The notes: a model not told the origin generated them from the letters alone. 64,000 bases of DNA from Paenibacillus sonchi (GCF_016772475.1 NZ_CP068595.1:310001-374000), one strand, 5' to 3'; positions 17,675-25,760 are shown, numbered from the stretch's first letter. A program made the numbers and translations.

Positions 17675-18514
17675 TTGCTTTACCAATCTATGAACTATGT
17701 AGTGCTGTACACCGTTGTAATTGTAGCTGTATTGATGTGGCTCGGTGCCCGTCGCAATCCTCTGCTGGCTTTTGTGGAGATCGGAAAGGAACTTATCCAC
17801 TCTTATAAATTTCTGCTGCTCGTAGCAGGAATGTTCGGTGTGCTGGCCGTAAATAAATACGAACTGCAAATTGAGAAAAAGCTTCATATTACTTCCGATT
17901 ACACGTCTTTTGTTTTTGGGCTTGAAGGTCATTTTGTCAGGGACCTGCAGCATTTGTTCTTTGCTCCCTGGCTGACGCCAATCATTGTATTCTTCTACAT
18001 TTTTATGCTTCAAGCCGTGCTGGCTGCTTCTCTGGGTGTCTACCTGCTTGATAAGAACCGTGTCATGCTCTACGCAACCTGCTATGCGATTATCATCAAC
18101 TATGCCATTGCCATTCCGTTTTATTTGTATTTCCCGGTGAATGAAGTATGGTCCTATGTACCGGCAGGCGTCCGGTTTACCATGCTGGATGTCTTCCCGA
18201 GATTTGAGCAGGAGTACAGGCCGCTCTCAGGTCTGGACAATTGCTTCCCGAGCCTTCACACCGCAATCTCTGTAACCACCGCCCTGCTCGCCTTCCGCTC
18301 CGGCAACCGCCGCTGGATGGCGATCACCACTGTGTCTGCAGTCATTATAGTGTTCGGCATCTTCTATCTCGGCATTCACTGGCTGACTGACATGCTTGGC
18401 GGCACCCTGCTGGCCGTGCTGTCAACCACAGTTGCCGTTCAACTCGCCAAGCTGACGCTGCGCAGCAGCGAGGGACGGCTGACCATTCCCAGCCGGGCAA
18501 CGGATACACGCTGA
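17675..18514 (+). CDS. PAP2-family membrane phosphatase
   Basis: 279 aa, six or so hydrophobic segments. C-terminal phosphatase motifs: CFPSLHTAISVTTALL (PSxHT form of motif 2, about residues 190-205) and YLGIHWLTDMLGG (motif 3, about 229-241). This Aur1/Ipt1-like subgroup dephosphorylates or transfers lipid head groups; the substrate is not readable. The start is TTG 17675, with AAGGAGG 11 bases upstream. It is in line with the TIGR04086 gene and ends at a strong terminator shared with the converging peptide cluster. Confidence 0.88.
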   Translation: MLYQSMNYVVLYTVVIVAVLMWLGARRNPLLAFVEIGKELIHSYKFLLLVAGMFGVLAVNKYELQIEKKLHITSDYTSFVFGLEGHFVRDLQHLFFAPWLTPIIVFFYIFMLQAVLAASLGVYLLDKNRVMLYATCYAIIINYAIAIPFYLYFPVNEVWSYVPAGVRFTMLDVFPRFEQEYRPLSGLDNCFPSLHTAISVTTALLAFRSGNRRWMAITTVSAVIIVFGIFYLGIHWLTDMLGGTLLAVLSTTVAVQLAKLTLRSSEGRLTIPSRATDTR

Positions 18515-18523
18515 TTACTTTAT

Positions 18524-18568
18524 AGAAAAAGGCCGGGAGCCCATACCATGGGTTCCCGGCCTTTTTCC
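18524..18568. terminator. Strong bidirectional terminator
   Basis: Long stem AAAAAGGCCGGGA...TCCCGGCCTTTTT with an inner CCCAT/ATGGG extension. It separates the + strand PAP2 gene from the end of the minus-strand peptide cluster, whose last gene stops inside the flank at 18570. Confidence 0.92.
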
Positions 18569-18569
18569 T

Positions 18570-19169
18570 TCAACTTGTTAATACTTTTTGAATGGATTTA
18601 TAAGTGGTTCTAACGTCTTTGCTTAATGACTTTTGATCTGCATATACCGAAACGCCCATAATTTCCTCTTGTAGTTTATAATCATAAACAAAATGTTTTT
18701 TATGCGAATCATTTCTTTCCAACAGATGAATTGTAATATCAAACTGGTAATGTTCAACGTCTTCTGAATCAGAGGCTTCACTTGCAAAAATAATTACATC
18801 ACATTTGTATTTTTGGTGAATGAATCCGAAAAACGCTGAGCAGCCGATACCTTCAGATAAGTATTCGAACCCATCAAAGATATCGGGAGAATGATCCGAA
18901 ACAATCACTGAGTAGAATTTATCCTTATGGAAAAAATGATTAAGGATAATTGAGAATTCCTTTCTTAAGTAACCTTTAATTAATATGACAGGAACAGGAG
19001 GATCAACCGTTTTCATTTTTTCCAGCAACTTATGGATATAAGCTCCATAGAACTCACTGCTCCATATCCTAACTTTTGGATCGTTCAAGTTCCCTGGTGA
19101 GAGCATTCTTATTTCATGAACACCATCTTTTACGGCAGATATGCTGTATTCCTTTTTTTCATCATACAA
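18570..19169 (-). CDS. Unrecognised 199-aa protein, last gene of the peptide cluster
   Basis: No family recognised. Predicted soluble, acidic, mixed alpha/beta; a core such as PPVPVILIKGYLRKEFSII and CDVIIFASEASDSEDVEHY suggests a Rossmann-like or hydrolase-like fold, but no catalytic motif is clear. The frame opens with TTG 19169, overlapping the protease gene by 40 bases. No good ribosome binding site is visible there, so translation is probably coupled to the protease; an internal ATG (MLSPGNL, codon 22) is an alternative. AT-rich like the rest of the cluster. Co-transcription suggests a role in maturation, immunity or regulation of the peptide. Confidence 0.75.
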   Translation of the reverse strand: MYDEKKEYSISAVKDGVHEIRMLSPGNLNDPKVRIWSSEFYGAYIHKLLEKMKTVDPPVPVILIKGYLRKEFSIILNHFFHKDKFYSVIVSDHSPDIFDGFEYLSEGIGCSAFFGFIHQKYKCDVIIFASEASDSEDVEHYQFDITIHLLERNDSHKKHFVYDYKLQEEIMGVSVYADQKSLSKDVRTTYKSIQKVLTS

Positions 19170-19912
19170 TCTGTACTTATAATTAAGTAAGGGTTATAGC
19201 TGCTTTCATTTGAAATTGAATGAGTATAAAGTTCTTTTTTGATATCTTCTACAGTAAAAAAGGGATTCTCAGTGAGTATCCCATGAACTCTGCTGGTTAT
19301 AAAAGGAGCAGCGAAACTGTTGGAACTATTCGTCTCAAAAACTTCACCTTGTTCTGATGGAATAGAATGTTTACCGCTTGTAATCACATCTACTCCATCA
19401 TAAGGATAAGGATCAAAAACATATGGATTGGAGTTTAGGTCATCAGAACTTTTTACTCCAATTACATTGGTTAAACTGGCCGGCAAAGTAAAGAGACCGT
19501 TATTATTAGAGGCGGCTACCATAATAAGGCCCTGTTCCGCCACTTCATTTACACAATCCCGAATGGCAGCAAAATCCAAAAAATAGGTTGACCCTAAGCT
19601 GAGATTGACGATTTTGATATGGTTAGCCAGACACCAATATAATGCTGTGATCAATTGTTTGGTTGTGCCTTTGCGGTTATTTTTTTCATTTAAGATTTTA
19701 ACGCTGGAGAGTCTGGCGGCGGGTGCATATTTTTTAATGATGCCCGCACAAACCGTACCGTGGCTTTTTAGATGCTTATCATAATGCTTCCGATCGATAA
19801 TTTTTAAATTACCTTTTATTTCTTTATTATATTTCAGAGTGCCAATCTGAAACGGGTATTCATTTACTCCGTCATCAATGAGGCAGACATCTATCGGATT
19901 GTGCCCTTTCAT
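19130..19912 (-). CDS. Subtilisin-like (S8) serine protease of the peptide cluster
   Basis: 260 aa, no signal peptide, so probably cytoplasmic. The catalytic triad is in order: Asp13 in LIDDGV, His51 in SHGTVCAGI, Ser199 in SSNSFAAPF, with the oxyanion Asn136 in AASNNNG. Compact: no prodomain is seen before the Asp motif. Inferred role is removing the leader from the modified precursor, because the exporter in this cluster lacks a peptidase domain. It follows the acyl-carrier-related gene by 10 bases. S8 proteases in related Clostridium/Bacillus peptide clusters are known from memory; the substrate here is inferred. Confidence 0.9.
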   Translation of the reverse strand: MKGHNPIDVCLIDDGVNEYPFQIGTLKYNKEIKGNLKIIDRKHYDKHLKSHGTVCAGIIKKYAPAARLSSVKILNEKNNRKGTTKQLITALYWCLANHIKIVNLSLGSTYFLDFAAIRDCVNEVAEQGLIMVAASNNNGLFTLPASLTNVIGVKSSDDLNSNPYVFDPYPYDGVDVITSGKHSIPSEQGEVFETNSSNSFAAPFITSRVHGILTENPFFTVEDIKKELYTHSISNESSYNPYLIISTDCMMKKRNTAYLP

Positions 19913-19922
19913 TCCACTACCA

Positions 19923-20228
19923 CTACCTAGTAGTTTTATTTTTCATTTCCCGAAGAATAATTGCAGAAATATTGGATATGGTGTTGAATCCGCCCGAAAC
20001 AATATCTTTTTCCGGAATAGAAATGCCGAAATTTTCTTCAATTTCAATATATAATTTAAGCAGATGCCTTGCTTTCAAATTCACGTCCCGTTCCAGAAAA
20101 TTCCGGTTATATTTGTCTTGCCCCCATAAATCGGTATCAATCAGCAGTTTGCTCTTTAATATCTTATCCAGCGACTCTGCGATTTCTTTAACAGTGATTT
20201 CCTGGCTTATAGTCCCCAAGTGTACCAT
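19923..20228 (-). CDS. Acyl-carrier-related protein of a peptide maturation system
   Basis: 101 aa. The C-terminal half follows the acyl carrier protein pattern: HLLKLYIEIEENFGISIPE, then a helix ending ISNISAIILREM. The Asp-Ser-Leu phosphopantetheine site expected before the second helix is replaced by VNLKAR, with no Ser there. This fits my memory of TIGR04069 (peptide maturation system acyl carrier-related protein), found with CcpM-type radical SAM enzymes. A scaffold or recognition role is inferred rather than carrier chemistry. It has GGAAAGGGATGG before the start codon region. Confidence 0.8.
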   Translation of the reverse strand: MVHLGTISQEITVKEIAESLDKILKSKLLIDTDLWGQDKYNRNFLERDVNLKARHLLKLYIEIEENFGISIPEKDIVSGGFNTISNISAIILREMKNKTTR

Positions 20229-20267
20229 CCCTTTCCTGGCGGTTTGCGATGTCTAATAATTAAGCTT

Positions 20268-21407
20268 CTAGAAATTGACTGCCATTTCAGCTTCCGATAA
20301 TTTGTCTACAATTAAATCGGCAATTTTCGCCGTGTCTCCTTTATCCAGAACATTAAATACAGGTACTGAAGATACAACACTGCATTCCTCAATGCTCTTT
20401 TGCATAAAATCTTGATTAAGCGTTAATGTGTTTACAGAACTTGGCTTAGAGTTCGTCATTTCGACCCAATCAATCTGCCTGTTGGTTATATTCAAGGCAT
20501 CAATATCCAAGCCGAATTTATATTTGATGGAATTTATAATTCCATCCAAATATTCTGCTGTATACTTCTCGTGAAACAGGCTTACTACTACAGCATCGGG
20601 AACAACCGCCTGAAAAATTTCATATGCCGTAATTCCAAAGCCATTGGTGATTTTGTTGTTATAGCGCATAAAGCCGCCAGGCACGGCTACGATAATTAAG
20701 TCAGGTTCCTCAGTGGATTCAATCTGTTTGATGTACCGGTTATAGCACAAGATTTTATCTGATTCACTTATTAATTCTTTCATGAACCCCGGAAACGAAT
20801 GAAACCCCAAAAATTCACAATAGGATCTGGAGCCAACCACACTCACTTTATAACCCATATTTTCAAAAGTGGATTTTAAATCCAATTGCAATTGAAACTT
20901 ATGAGTGTTCTCGGCTATCCCAACGACTGCAAGGATGGGGGTAGTACAATCTATAATTTCTTTTTGTCCAAACACCAGATCATTTAAGAAATCTGCATGA
21001 CCCAGATGATTGTCCCCATAATTTATAAAATAGCTGCCCTTCTTCCCGCACTTTTCTTGTACTTCTTCTAATTTCTCATTCAATGGAACTAGAGTAATAA
21101 TATTTTTCCCTGCTTCAATTGCACTCAAGAGTTTGGGATAGATGTTCTTTTCCAGCGTATATGAATTGTCGGCTTCAGCAAAGATTACAGTATCAATTCC
21201 ACCCAAAATCTGTTCAAATTCCTGATTCACAGTAATGCCAAGGAATCCGCCGCCATCAGCATAGCTGGCATCCTTGCCGCATAACCCCCATCCGGGTAAA
21301 GAGGAAAGCTGGATATCGCTATAATGGTCAACAAAACCTTTGTCTCTTAACAAGGGAGTAAAATGGGAGTCGTAAGGGTAAATTAATACACTTTCTTTAT
21401 TCAACAT
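20268..21407 (-). CDS. TIGR04066-like peptide maturation system protein
   Basis: 379 aa, soluble. From memory it resembles the TIGR04066 'peptide maturation system protein' that accompanies CcpM and the CLI_3235 precursor family. Visible blocks: VLIYPYDSHFTPLL and SLPGWGLCGKDASY at the N-terminus; ILAVVGIAENTHKFQLQLDL followed by YKVSVVGSRSYCEFLGFHS near the middle, which looks like a P-loop NTPase/DUF1611 fold whose Walker A has lost its GKT; and a C-terminal IIVAVPGGFMRYNN. The biochemical role is unknown. The start is ATG 21407 because GGAGGG lies six bases upstream; the TTG 12 bases earlier is inside that site. It begins 16 bases after the radical SAM gene. Confidence 0.85.
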   Translation of the reverse strand: MLNKESVLIYPYDSHFTPLLRDKGFVDHYSDIQLSSLPGWGLCGKDASYADGGGFLGITVNQEFEQILGGIDTVIFAEADNSYTLEKNIYPKLLSAIEAGKNIITLVPLNEKLEEVQEKCGKKGSYFINYGDNHLGHADFLNDLVFGQKEIIDCTTPILAVVGIAENTHKFQLQLDLKSTFENMGYKVSVVGSRSYCEFLGFHSFPGFMKELISESDKILCYNRYIKQIESTEEPDLIIVAVPGGFMRYNNKITNGFGITAYEIFQAVVPDAVVVSLFHEKYTAEYLDGIINSIKYKFGLDIDALNITNRQIDWVEMTNSKPSSVNTLTLNQDFMQKSIEECSVVSSVPVFNVLDKGDTAKIADLIVDKLSEAEMAVNF

Positions 21408-21423
21408 ACTTCCCTCCAAATCA

Positions 21424-22851
21424 TTATCCTGTAATCTTCTGAACCATTTCTTTTTTCAATCCGCATTCTTTAAGGGTGCATACGTCCTTCAGCATTTCAT
21501 CAAAATTGTAGCGGACATCCCGGCAGGCTTTTTGTTTTGCTTCCTTGCTCAGTTGATTTCCATCATCGGACAATGAAGCACATACTCTGCAGTTCCGGAA
21601 TGCATAGCACTCCTTACAGCTTTCTTCCGTAAGTTGTCCTACATTCAATAATTTTTCTATTTTGTCAAAAAAGAACCCCTCTTCAATATTGCCGATTCTC
21701 ATAATATCCGATGTCTCACTAACCCTTTCACATGGATAAAAATGGGCATCCGTACTCATAAACAACCGGATTTGTCCCGGTACGCAAGGTCCGGAATGGT
21801 GATCCTGTTTGGCTAATGGGGCAATATTCCGGTGCGAGTTGCTGATATACTCAAAATGCTCCCGGTAGGCGGCTCTGATTAATTGTGAATTGTTTGCTTT
21901 GGAAACCTTTCCCAATACAAACAACAAATATTTAAATTTGCTGTATTCCCATTCCCCTACAAAATTTTCGCTGAATTGAACGCGGTCATTCCGGTAATTA
22001 TTGGATACAAAACTTCCGATCACCGCTGATTCATTGAAAAATTCTTCTTCACTGGCGATGAAATCATCCAGACAATTAAATTGTGCTGTTGGGTCCATAA
22101 CCATAGAAAAGGAGAGATTTTTTTTGATGTCCGGGTACTTTTCCACAATTCTTTTGATGTTATCATACACAGCGTTGAAGGTTCCGCAACCGGTTGAGGC
22201 AAACGTACGGTGCTTATCATGAATTTCTTGAGGCCCATCCATACTGACGGTAATTCTCAAATTGTAGCCCAGTAATCTCTTCACATTAGCTTCATTGAGC
22301 AGGCTGCCGTTCGTGGTCAGACTAAAAGAAACGTTTTTCCCTTCTGCCGCTTTTATCGCGTAGTCCATACATTGAATAATCAGGTTCATCTCCAGCAGCG
22401 GCTCGCCGCCATAAAAACTGATATCGATGTCCTTGGCATCCTTAGAATGCTCGATCAGAAAATCTATTCCCTTTTGGGCAGTGGCAAAATCCATTCGTTT
22501 ATTGCTATGTACCCGATTTACATAAGACCCGGAATACACACAATAATTGCATCTGAAATTACAATTTTGGGTGACTTGAAGAATGATTTTTTTTAAATTA
22601 TAGCCTAAAAGCTCATCAAGCATTTTTCCATTGCTATGCTTTATTTCTTCTACGCGGTTGTTTGACAGATATCCTTGATCCTTTAATTTTTGGATAACCG
22701 GATGCCCGCTTGAACGTATTGCGTCAGGATCATTGATAATTTGATAAGTATCCTCATCGACATTGATAATTTTATTTTTATTTACATCAAAAAAATAATA
22801 CTTATCCATATTTTCGAACGAATAGATCAACGGATTTTCTTTGGTCAACAA
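21424..22851 (-). CDS. ccpM: Radical SAM peptide maturase, CcpM-like
   Basis: 475 aa. The radical SAM cluster site CNFRCNYC (Cys97, Cys101, Cys104) is followed by GGEPLL (149-154), LTTNGSLL and VSMDGP, the standard peptide-maturase core. The C-terminal part carries SPASM-type Cys: Cys356, Cys374, Cys412, Cys415, Cys421, Cys424, Cys443, Cys458 and Cys463, expected to hold auxiliary Fe-S clusters. Residues 1-85 form a leader-binding-like domain. It probably crosslinks Cys of the precursor (thioether formation by analogy with related maturases; inferred). The start is TTG 22851 with AAAGGAGA eight bases upstream. It follows the precursor after a hairpin. Confidence 0.9.
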   Translation of the reverse strand: MLTKENPLIYSFENMDKYYFFDVNKNKIINVDEDTYQIINDPDAIRSSGHPVIQKLKDQGYLSNNRVEEIKHSNGKMLDELLGYNLKKIILQVTQNCNFRCNYCVYSGSYVNRVHSNKRMDFATAQKGIDFLIEHSKDAKDIDISFYGGEPLLEMNLIIQCMDYAIKAAEGKNVSFSLTTNGSLLNEANVKRLLGYNLRITVSMDGPQEIHDKHRTFASTGCGTFNAVYDNIKRIVEKYPDIKKNLSFSMVMDPTAQFNCLDDFIASEEEFFNESAVIGSFVSNNYRNDRVQFSENFVGEWEYSKFKYLLFVLGKVSKANNSQLIRAAYREHFEYISNSHRNIAPLAKQDHHSGPCVPGQIRLFMSTDAHFYPCERVSETSDIMRIGNIEEGFFFDKIEKLLNVGQLTEESCKECYAFRNCRVCASLSDDGNQLSKEAKQKACRDVRYNFDEMLKDVCTLKECGLKKEMVQKITG

Positions 22852-22899
22852 TGAACTGTCTCCTTTACCGTTTTGTAGTCATGCTTCTGCTTAAGGAAT

Positions 22900-22948
22900 A
22901 AAAAGACTAGGGCTCTGCTGACAGGTAGCTTTGTCTTTAGAACCCTAG
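22900..22948 (-). terminator. Attenuator hairpin between precursor and maturase
   Basis: On the minus strand CTAGGGTTCT pairs with AGAGCCCTAG (9 of 10 positions) across a 22-nt loop, followed by TCTTTTT. It lies 9 bases after the precursor stop and about 50 before the maturase start. It probably stops most transcripts after the precursor, so peptide outnumbers enzyme; inferred. Confidence 0.8.
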
Positions 22949-22957
22949 CATTTTCGG

Positions 22958-23152
22958 TTAACCTCTCACTTGAGCGGTTGCAGTCGGAGTGTAGTTTTGC
23001 GATCCGCTATCCGCGCTAGTATTGCTAACATGCAAGAAATCAGGACCCCAGCAGCTGCAAGTGGCGCAATAACATGCACAAGAAAGATGGCAATCGGCAT
23101 AAGCCTCAACAGTATGCATTTGCGAAAAATTCTTTTTATTTAATTTTCTCAT
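22958..23152 (-). CDS. Cys-rich RiPP precursor, CLI_3235 family-like
   Basis: 64 aa. Leader-like residues 1-20 are basic then acidic (MRKLNKKNF...VEAYAD). The core has six Cys at 21, 25, 27, 29, 32 and 34, spaced C-x3-C-x-C-x-C-x2-C-x-C and followed by WGPD. A Ser/Thr-rich tail without Cys (about residues 43-64, ending ATAQVRG) follows. ATG 23152 has GGAGG eight bases upstream, so translation is well supported. The position between the exporter and the radical SAM gene, and resemblance from memory to TIGR04065, identify it as the substrate. The tail is longer than I expect for the family. Confidence 0.88.
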   Translation of the reverse strand: MRKLNKKNFSQMHTVEAYADCHLSCACYCATCSCWGPDFLHVSNTSADSGSQNYTPTATAQVRG

Positions 23153-23221
23153 TCATTTCGCCTCCCTTCGTATGTAATAGATTATATAAATTCCAGAGTG
23201 ACAGGCACTCCGAAAAGTATA

Positions 23222-24982
23222 TCAACTAATCAGTTCTCTGCATTCCAGTTCGCTTTCATATAACTTTTTATATGTAAAATTGTTATTCAGAAGATTTCTA
23301 TGGCTTCCTTGGCCTACCAGTTTGCCGGCATCAATAACCAGAATTTCATCTGAATCAATAATGCTTGACAGCCTGTGGGCAATCACGACAACGGTATGGT
23401 CATGAGAAATGGAACTTATTAATTCCTTGACCAGCTGCTGGGTTTCATTATCCAATGATGAGGTTGCTTCATCGAATAAAATAATTTTGGATTTTTTCAA
23501 CATCGCTCTTGCGATGGCTATCCTTTGTTTTTGGCCGCCTGACAGATTCGCGCCATTCTCCTCAATGACTGTTTTATATCCATGCGGAAGACTCATGATG
23601 TAATCATGAATTTTTATCTGTTTGCAAATGGCTATCATTTCTTCCTCAGTTGCCTCTTGGTTCGCGATCAGCATATTATCAGCAAATGTTGCATTAAATA
23701 AATATGGAGCTTGGTGCACTACCGATATATGCTGGCGCAGTGTTTCTTCATTAAAATGATTAATATCTATTCCATCAATCAGAATGGCTCCTGTATCAGC
23801 CTCATAAAAATGGAGCAGCAGATTAAAAATTGTAGTTTTCCCGCCGCCGCTGCTGCCTACAATTGCTGTTGTATTATTCTTTGCGATGGTAAAGCTCAGG
23901 TTGTCAACAACCCGCAAATCGTCTCCGTACCCAAAGGAAATATTACAAAACTTAATTTCCCCCTCAATATGCTGCATTTCCATATCCCCAAACTTTTCTC
24001 TCTTATATCCAAATTCATCCAGCAAGTTGAATATTCTTTCAAGCGAAGTCAGCGCCTTCTGGATGTTGCTGCTGATTTGGGTAATGTTCATTAATGAACC
24101 CGTCAGCTGGCTGGAGTAAGAGGTAAATGCAATAAAGTATTCAATGTTCAGCTGTCCTTTATATATCAGAAACCCTGCTATAGCCATAACACTAAGCTGT
24201 GAGAGAAAAGAAGTGAACTGTGATAATGACCGGGCCACAGTACTTATAATATTAATATTTATATTTTTTCCTTTAAGCAGGATGGCCAGATCCAGAAATT
24301 GATTAATTTTTATCTTCTTGATGCCCAAACTCTTTATCTCTCTGATCCCGGTTATGGACTGCTGTAGATTACTGAAATAGCTATCGTTTAACTTAGCCAG
24401 TTCTTCACTTTGCTTCCTTATTTTTTTCCCGGAGAAGGTGAAAATAAAAAATGTAACCGGAAAGCTTATTAGAATCACCAAAGATAGTGGAATACTAATT
24501 TGAAAAACAACAATACATATGATGGCCACTCGAAGAATGTCGATTGCAGTATTAATCAATTGGTTGGTGAGGATGCTGGCTACAGTCGCAGTATCTCCCT
24601 GCAAACGGGATATAAATTCCCCCACCTTCATTTGGTCATAAGCCTTTACAGGAAGTTCAATGATCTTTTGAAACATATCTCTTTTCAAGTCATAAATAAT
24701 ATTTTCACTTAGTGAGGAAAATAAATAGGATTGAAAGAAACTTAGAATGGTTACAAAAAGCTCTGTTATAAACAGATAAATTAACATTACACTGAGCTTT
24801 TCAAATTCCTTAGAGAACAATAACGCTATGACCTTACCTAATATCAATGGCTCAATAATTTGCAGAATCAGACAAAACACAATACAAAAAAAAGTAGTAA
24901 TCACACGCAATTTGTAAGGAAAGAGATACATCAAACATCTTTTCAGCAAACCGATATCCTTTTTATTAACTATGGATTTCAT
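23222..24982 (-). CDS. ABC exporter (fused permease-ATPase) of the peptide cluster
   Basis: 586 aa half-transporter: six N-terminal membrane segments (about residues 20-310), then an ATPase domain with VGSSGGGKTT (Walker A), LSGGQKQRIAIARAM (signature), IILFDEATSSLD (Walker B) and VVIAHRLSSI (H-loop). No C39 peptidase domain precedes the membrane part, so leader cleavage must be done by another enzyme, most simply the cluster's S8 protease. First gene of the operon; the precursor start lies 69 bases after its stop. A sigma-A-like promoter is at 25070-25098. Exports the mature peptide; self-immunity is possible. Confidence 0.93.
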   Translation of the reverse strand: MKSIVNKKDIGLLKRCLMYLFPYKLRVITTFFCIVFCLILQIIEPLILGKVIALLFSKEFEKLSVMLIYLFITELFVTILSFFQSYLFSSLSENIIYDLKRDMFQKIIELPVKAYDQMKVGEFISRLQGDTATVASILTNQLINTAIDILRVAIICIVVFQISIPLSLVILISFPVTFFIFTFSGKKIRKQSEELAKLNDSYFSNLQQSITGIREIKSLGIKKIKINQFLDLAILLKGKNININIISTVARSLSQFTSFLSQLSVMAIAGFLIYKGQLNIEYFIAFTSYSSQLTGSLMNITQISSNIQKALTSLERIFNLLDEFGYKREKFGDMEMQHIEGEIKFCNISFGYGDDLRVVDNLSFTIAKNNTTAIVGSSGGGKTTIFNLLLHFYEADTGAILIDGIDINHFNEETLRQHISVVHQAPYLFNATFADNMLIANQEATEEEMIAICKQIKIHDYIMSLPHGYKTVIEENGANLSGGQKQRIAIARAMLKKSKIILFDEATSSLDNETQQLVKELISSISHDHTVVVIAHRLSSIIDSDEILVIDAGKLVGQGSHRNLLNNNFTYKKLYESELECRELIS

Positions 24983-25069
24983 AAGCCATACCTCTGATGG
25001 TAATATTTAATTAATAAATTATTTATTTCATGTTTTTACACTTTGTAATAACTTTCACTTGCAAAGCCA

Positions 25070-25098
25070 ATTCTACATCTTTCGATATAAATTGTAAA
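25070..25098 (-). promoter_or_regulatory. Predicted promoter of the peptide cluster
   Basis: On the minus strand TTTACA (25093-25098), a 17-base spacer and TAGAAT (25070-25075), about 90 bases upstream of the exporter start, in very AT-rich DNA. This is a good housekeeping-type match; no operator was recognised. Confidence 0.65.
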
Positions 25099-25099
25099 C

Positions 25100-25550
25100 A
25101 TATTTTTACTATATTTCAATTTTTAGTATATTTATTTATGACAGCTAAACTATAATTGTTGAACATTTAAATTTATTCCTCATTTATCCAATTAATCAAT
25201 ATACTATTGTGTTTTTATTTTTGCAAATATGTAAAATAGGCCAACCCGAAGCTTCGGGCTGACATGAGTACCAGAACAAAATCACCCTGGCGGGTGAATA
25301 ACAACACGGGGCTTACGGCCGCAGAGATTCCCCACCGCTCCAAAATCAACGGGTGCATGCTGAAGACGGATCGCCCCATTCCTTCGTGATCGATCCGCAG
25401 CCGTTACGGACAGGAAAGCCTTTATTGAGAGAAGATTCGGCTATTCCGCAGGACTTCGGACTGAGATGCCTTTATTTGTTCCTTTTCCCTTTATTCCAGG
25501 CTCCATCGAACGATATAACGACTCCTGAGTCCGTAACTGCTGAAAAAGTA
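25100..25550. other. Intergenic region with base-composition switch, no gene supported
   Basis: About 25100-25230 is extremely AT-rich and belongs with the peptide cluster. From about 25238 composition returns to the genomic level. The perfect palindrome CCCGAAGCTTCGGG (25245-25258) and further GC-rich inverted segments follow. Short ORFs on both strands have no recognisable sequence and no ribosome binding site. It may hold the edge of the inserted cluster or a structured RNA. Confidence 0.4.
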
Positions 25551-25648
25551 AGATTTTTGGCAAAATAAGGGCTCCTCTGTCCGCTTCAGCCTGCGGATGG
25601 AGCCCAATCCTTCTGCATCGCTTATATCCTCTGAGGCTTCCAAGAACT
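25551..25648. repeat. 98-bp dispersed repeat, copy B
   Basis: Second copy of the element at 1614-1711 (about 92% identical), again intergenic and in the same orientation. It carries the GGGCTCC/GGAGCCC inverted repeat. Confidence 0.85.
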
Positions 25649-25698
25649 TTAATCATACTTTTACACACATGCGGAAGTAATCATAGTTTCCTATACCA

Positions 25699-25742
25699 CG
25701 AAAAAAGCACCGTCTCTCTTGTGAGAAACGGCGCTTTTTATG
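25699..25742 (-). terminator. Terminator of the queA-tgt-yajC operon
   Basis: On the minus strand AAGCGCCGTTTCTC pairs with GAGACGGTGCTT, followed by TTTTTT. It lies 19 bases after the yajC stop. Confidence 0.9.
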
Positions 25743-25760
25743 TAATGCTGTACTAAACGG

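Noticed and set aside
25353-25568. 71-aa plus-strand ORF in the yajC-side intergenic region
   Set aside because: Overlaps the 98-bp repeat, has no recognisable sequence and no start signals.
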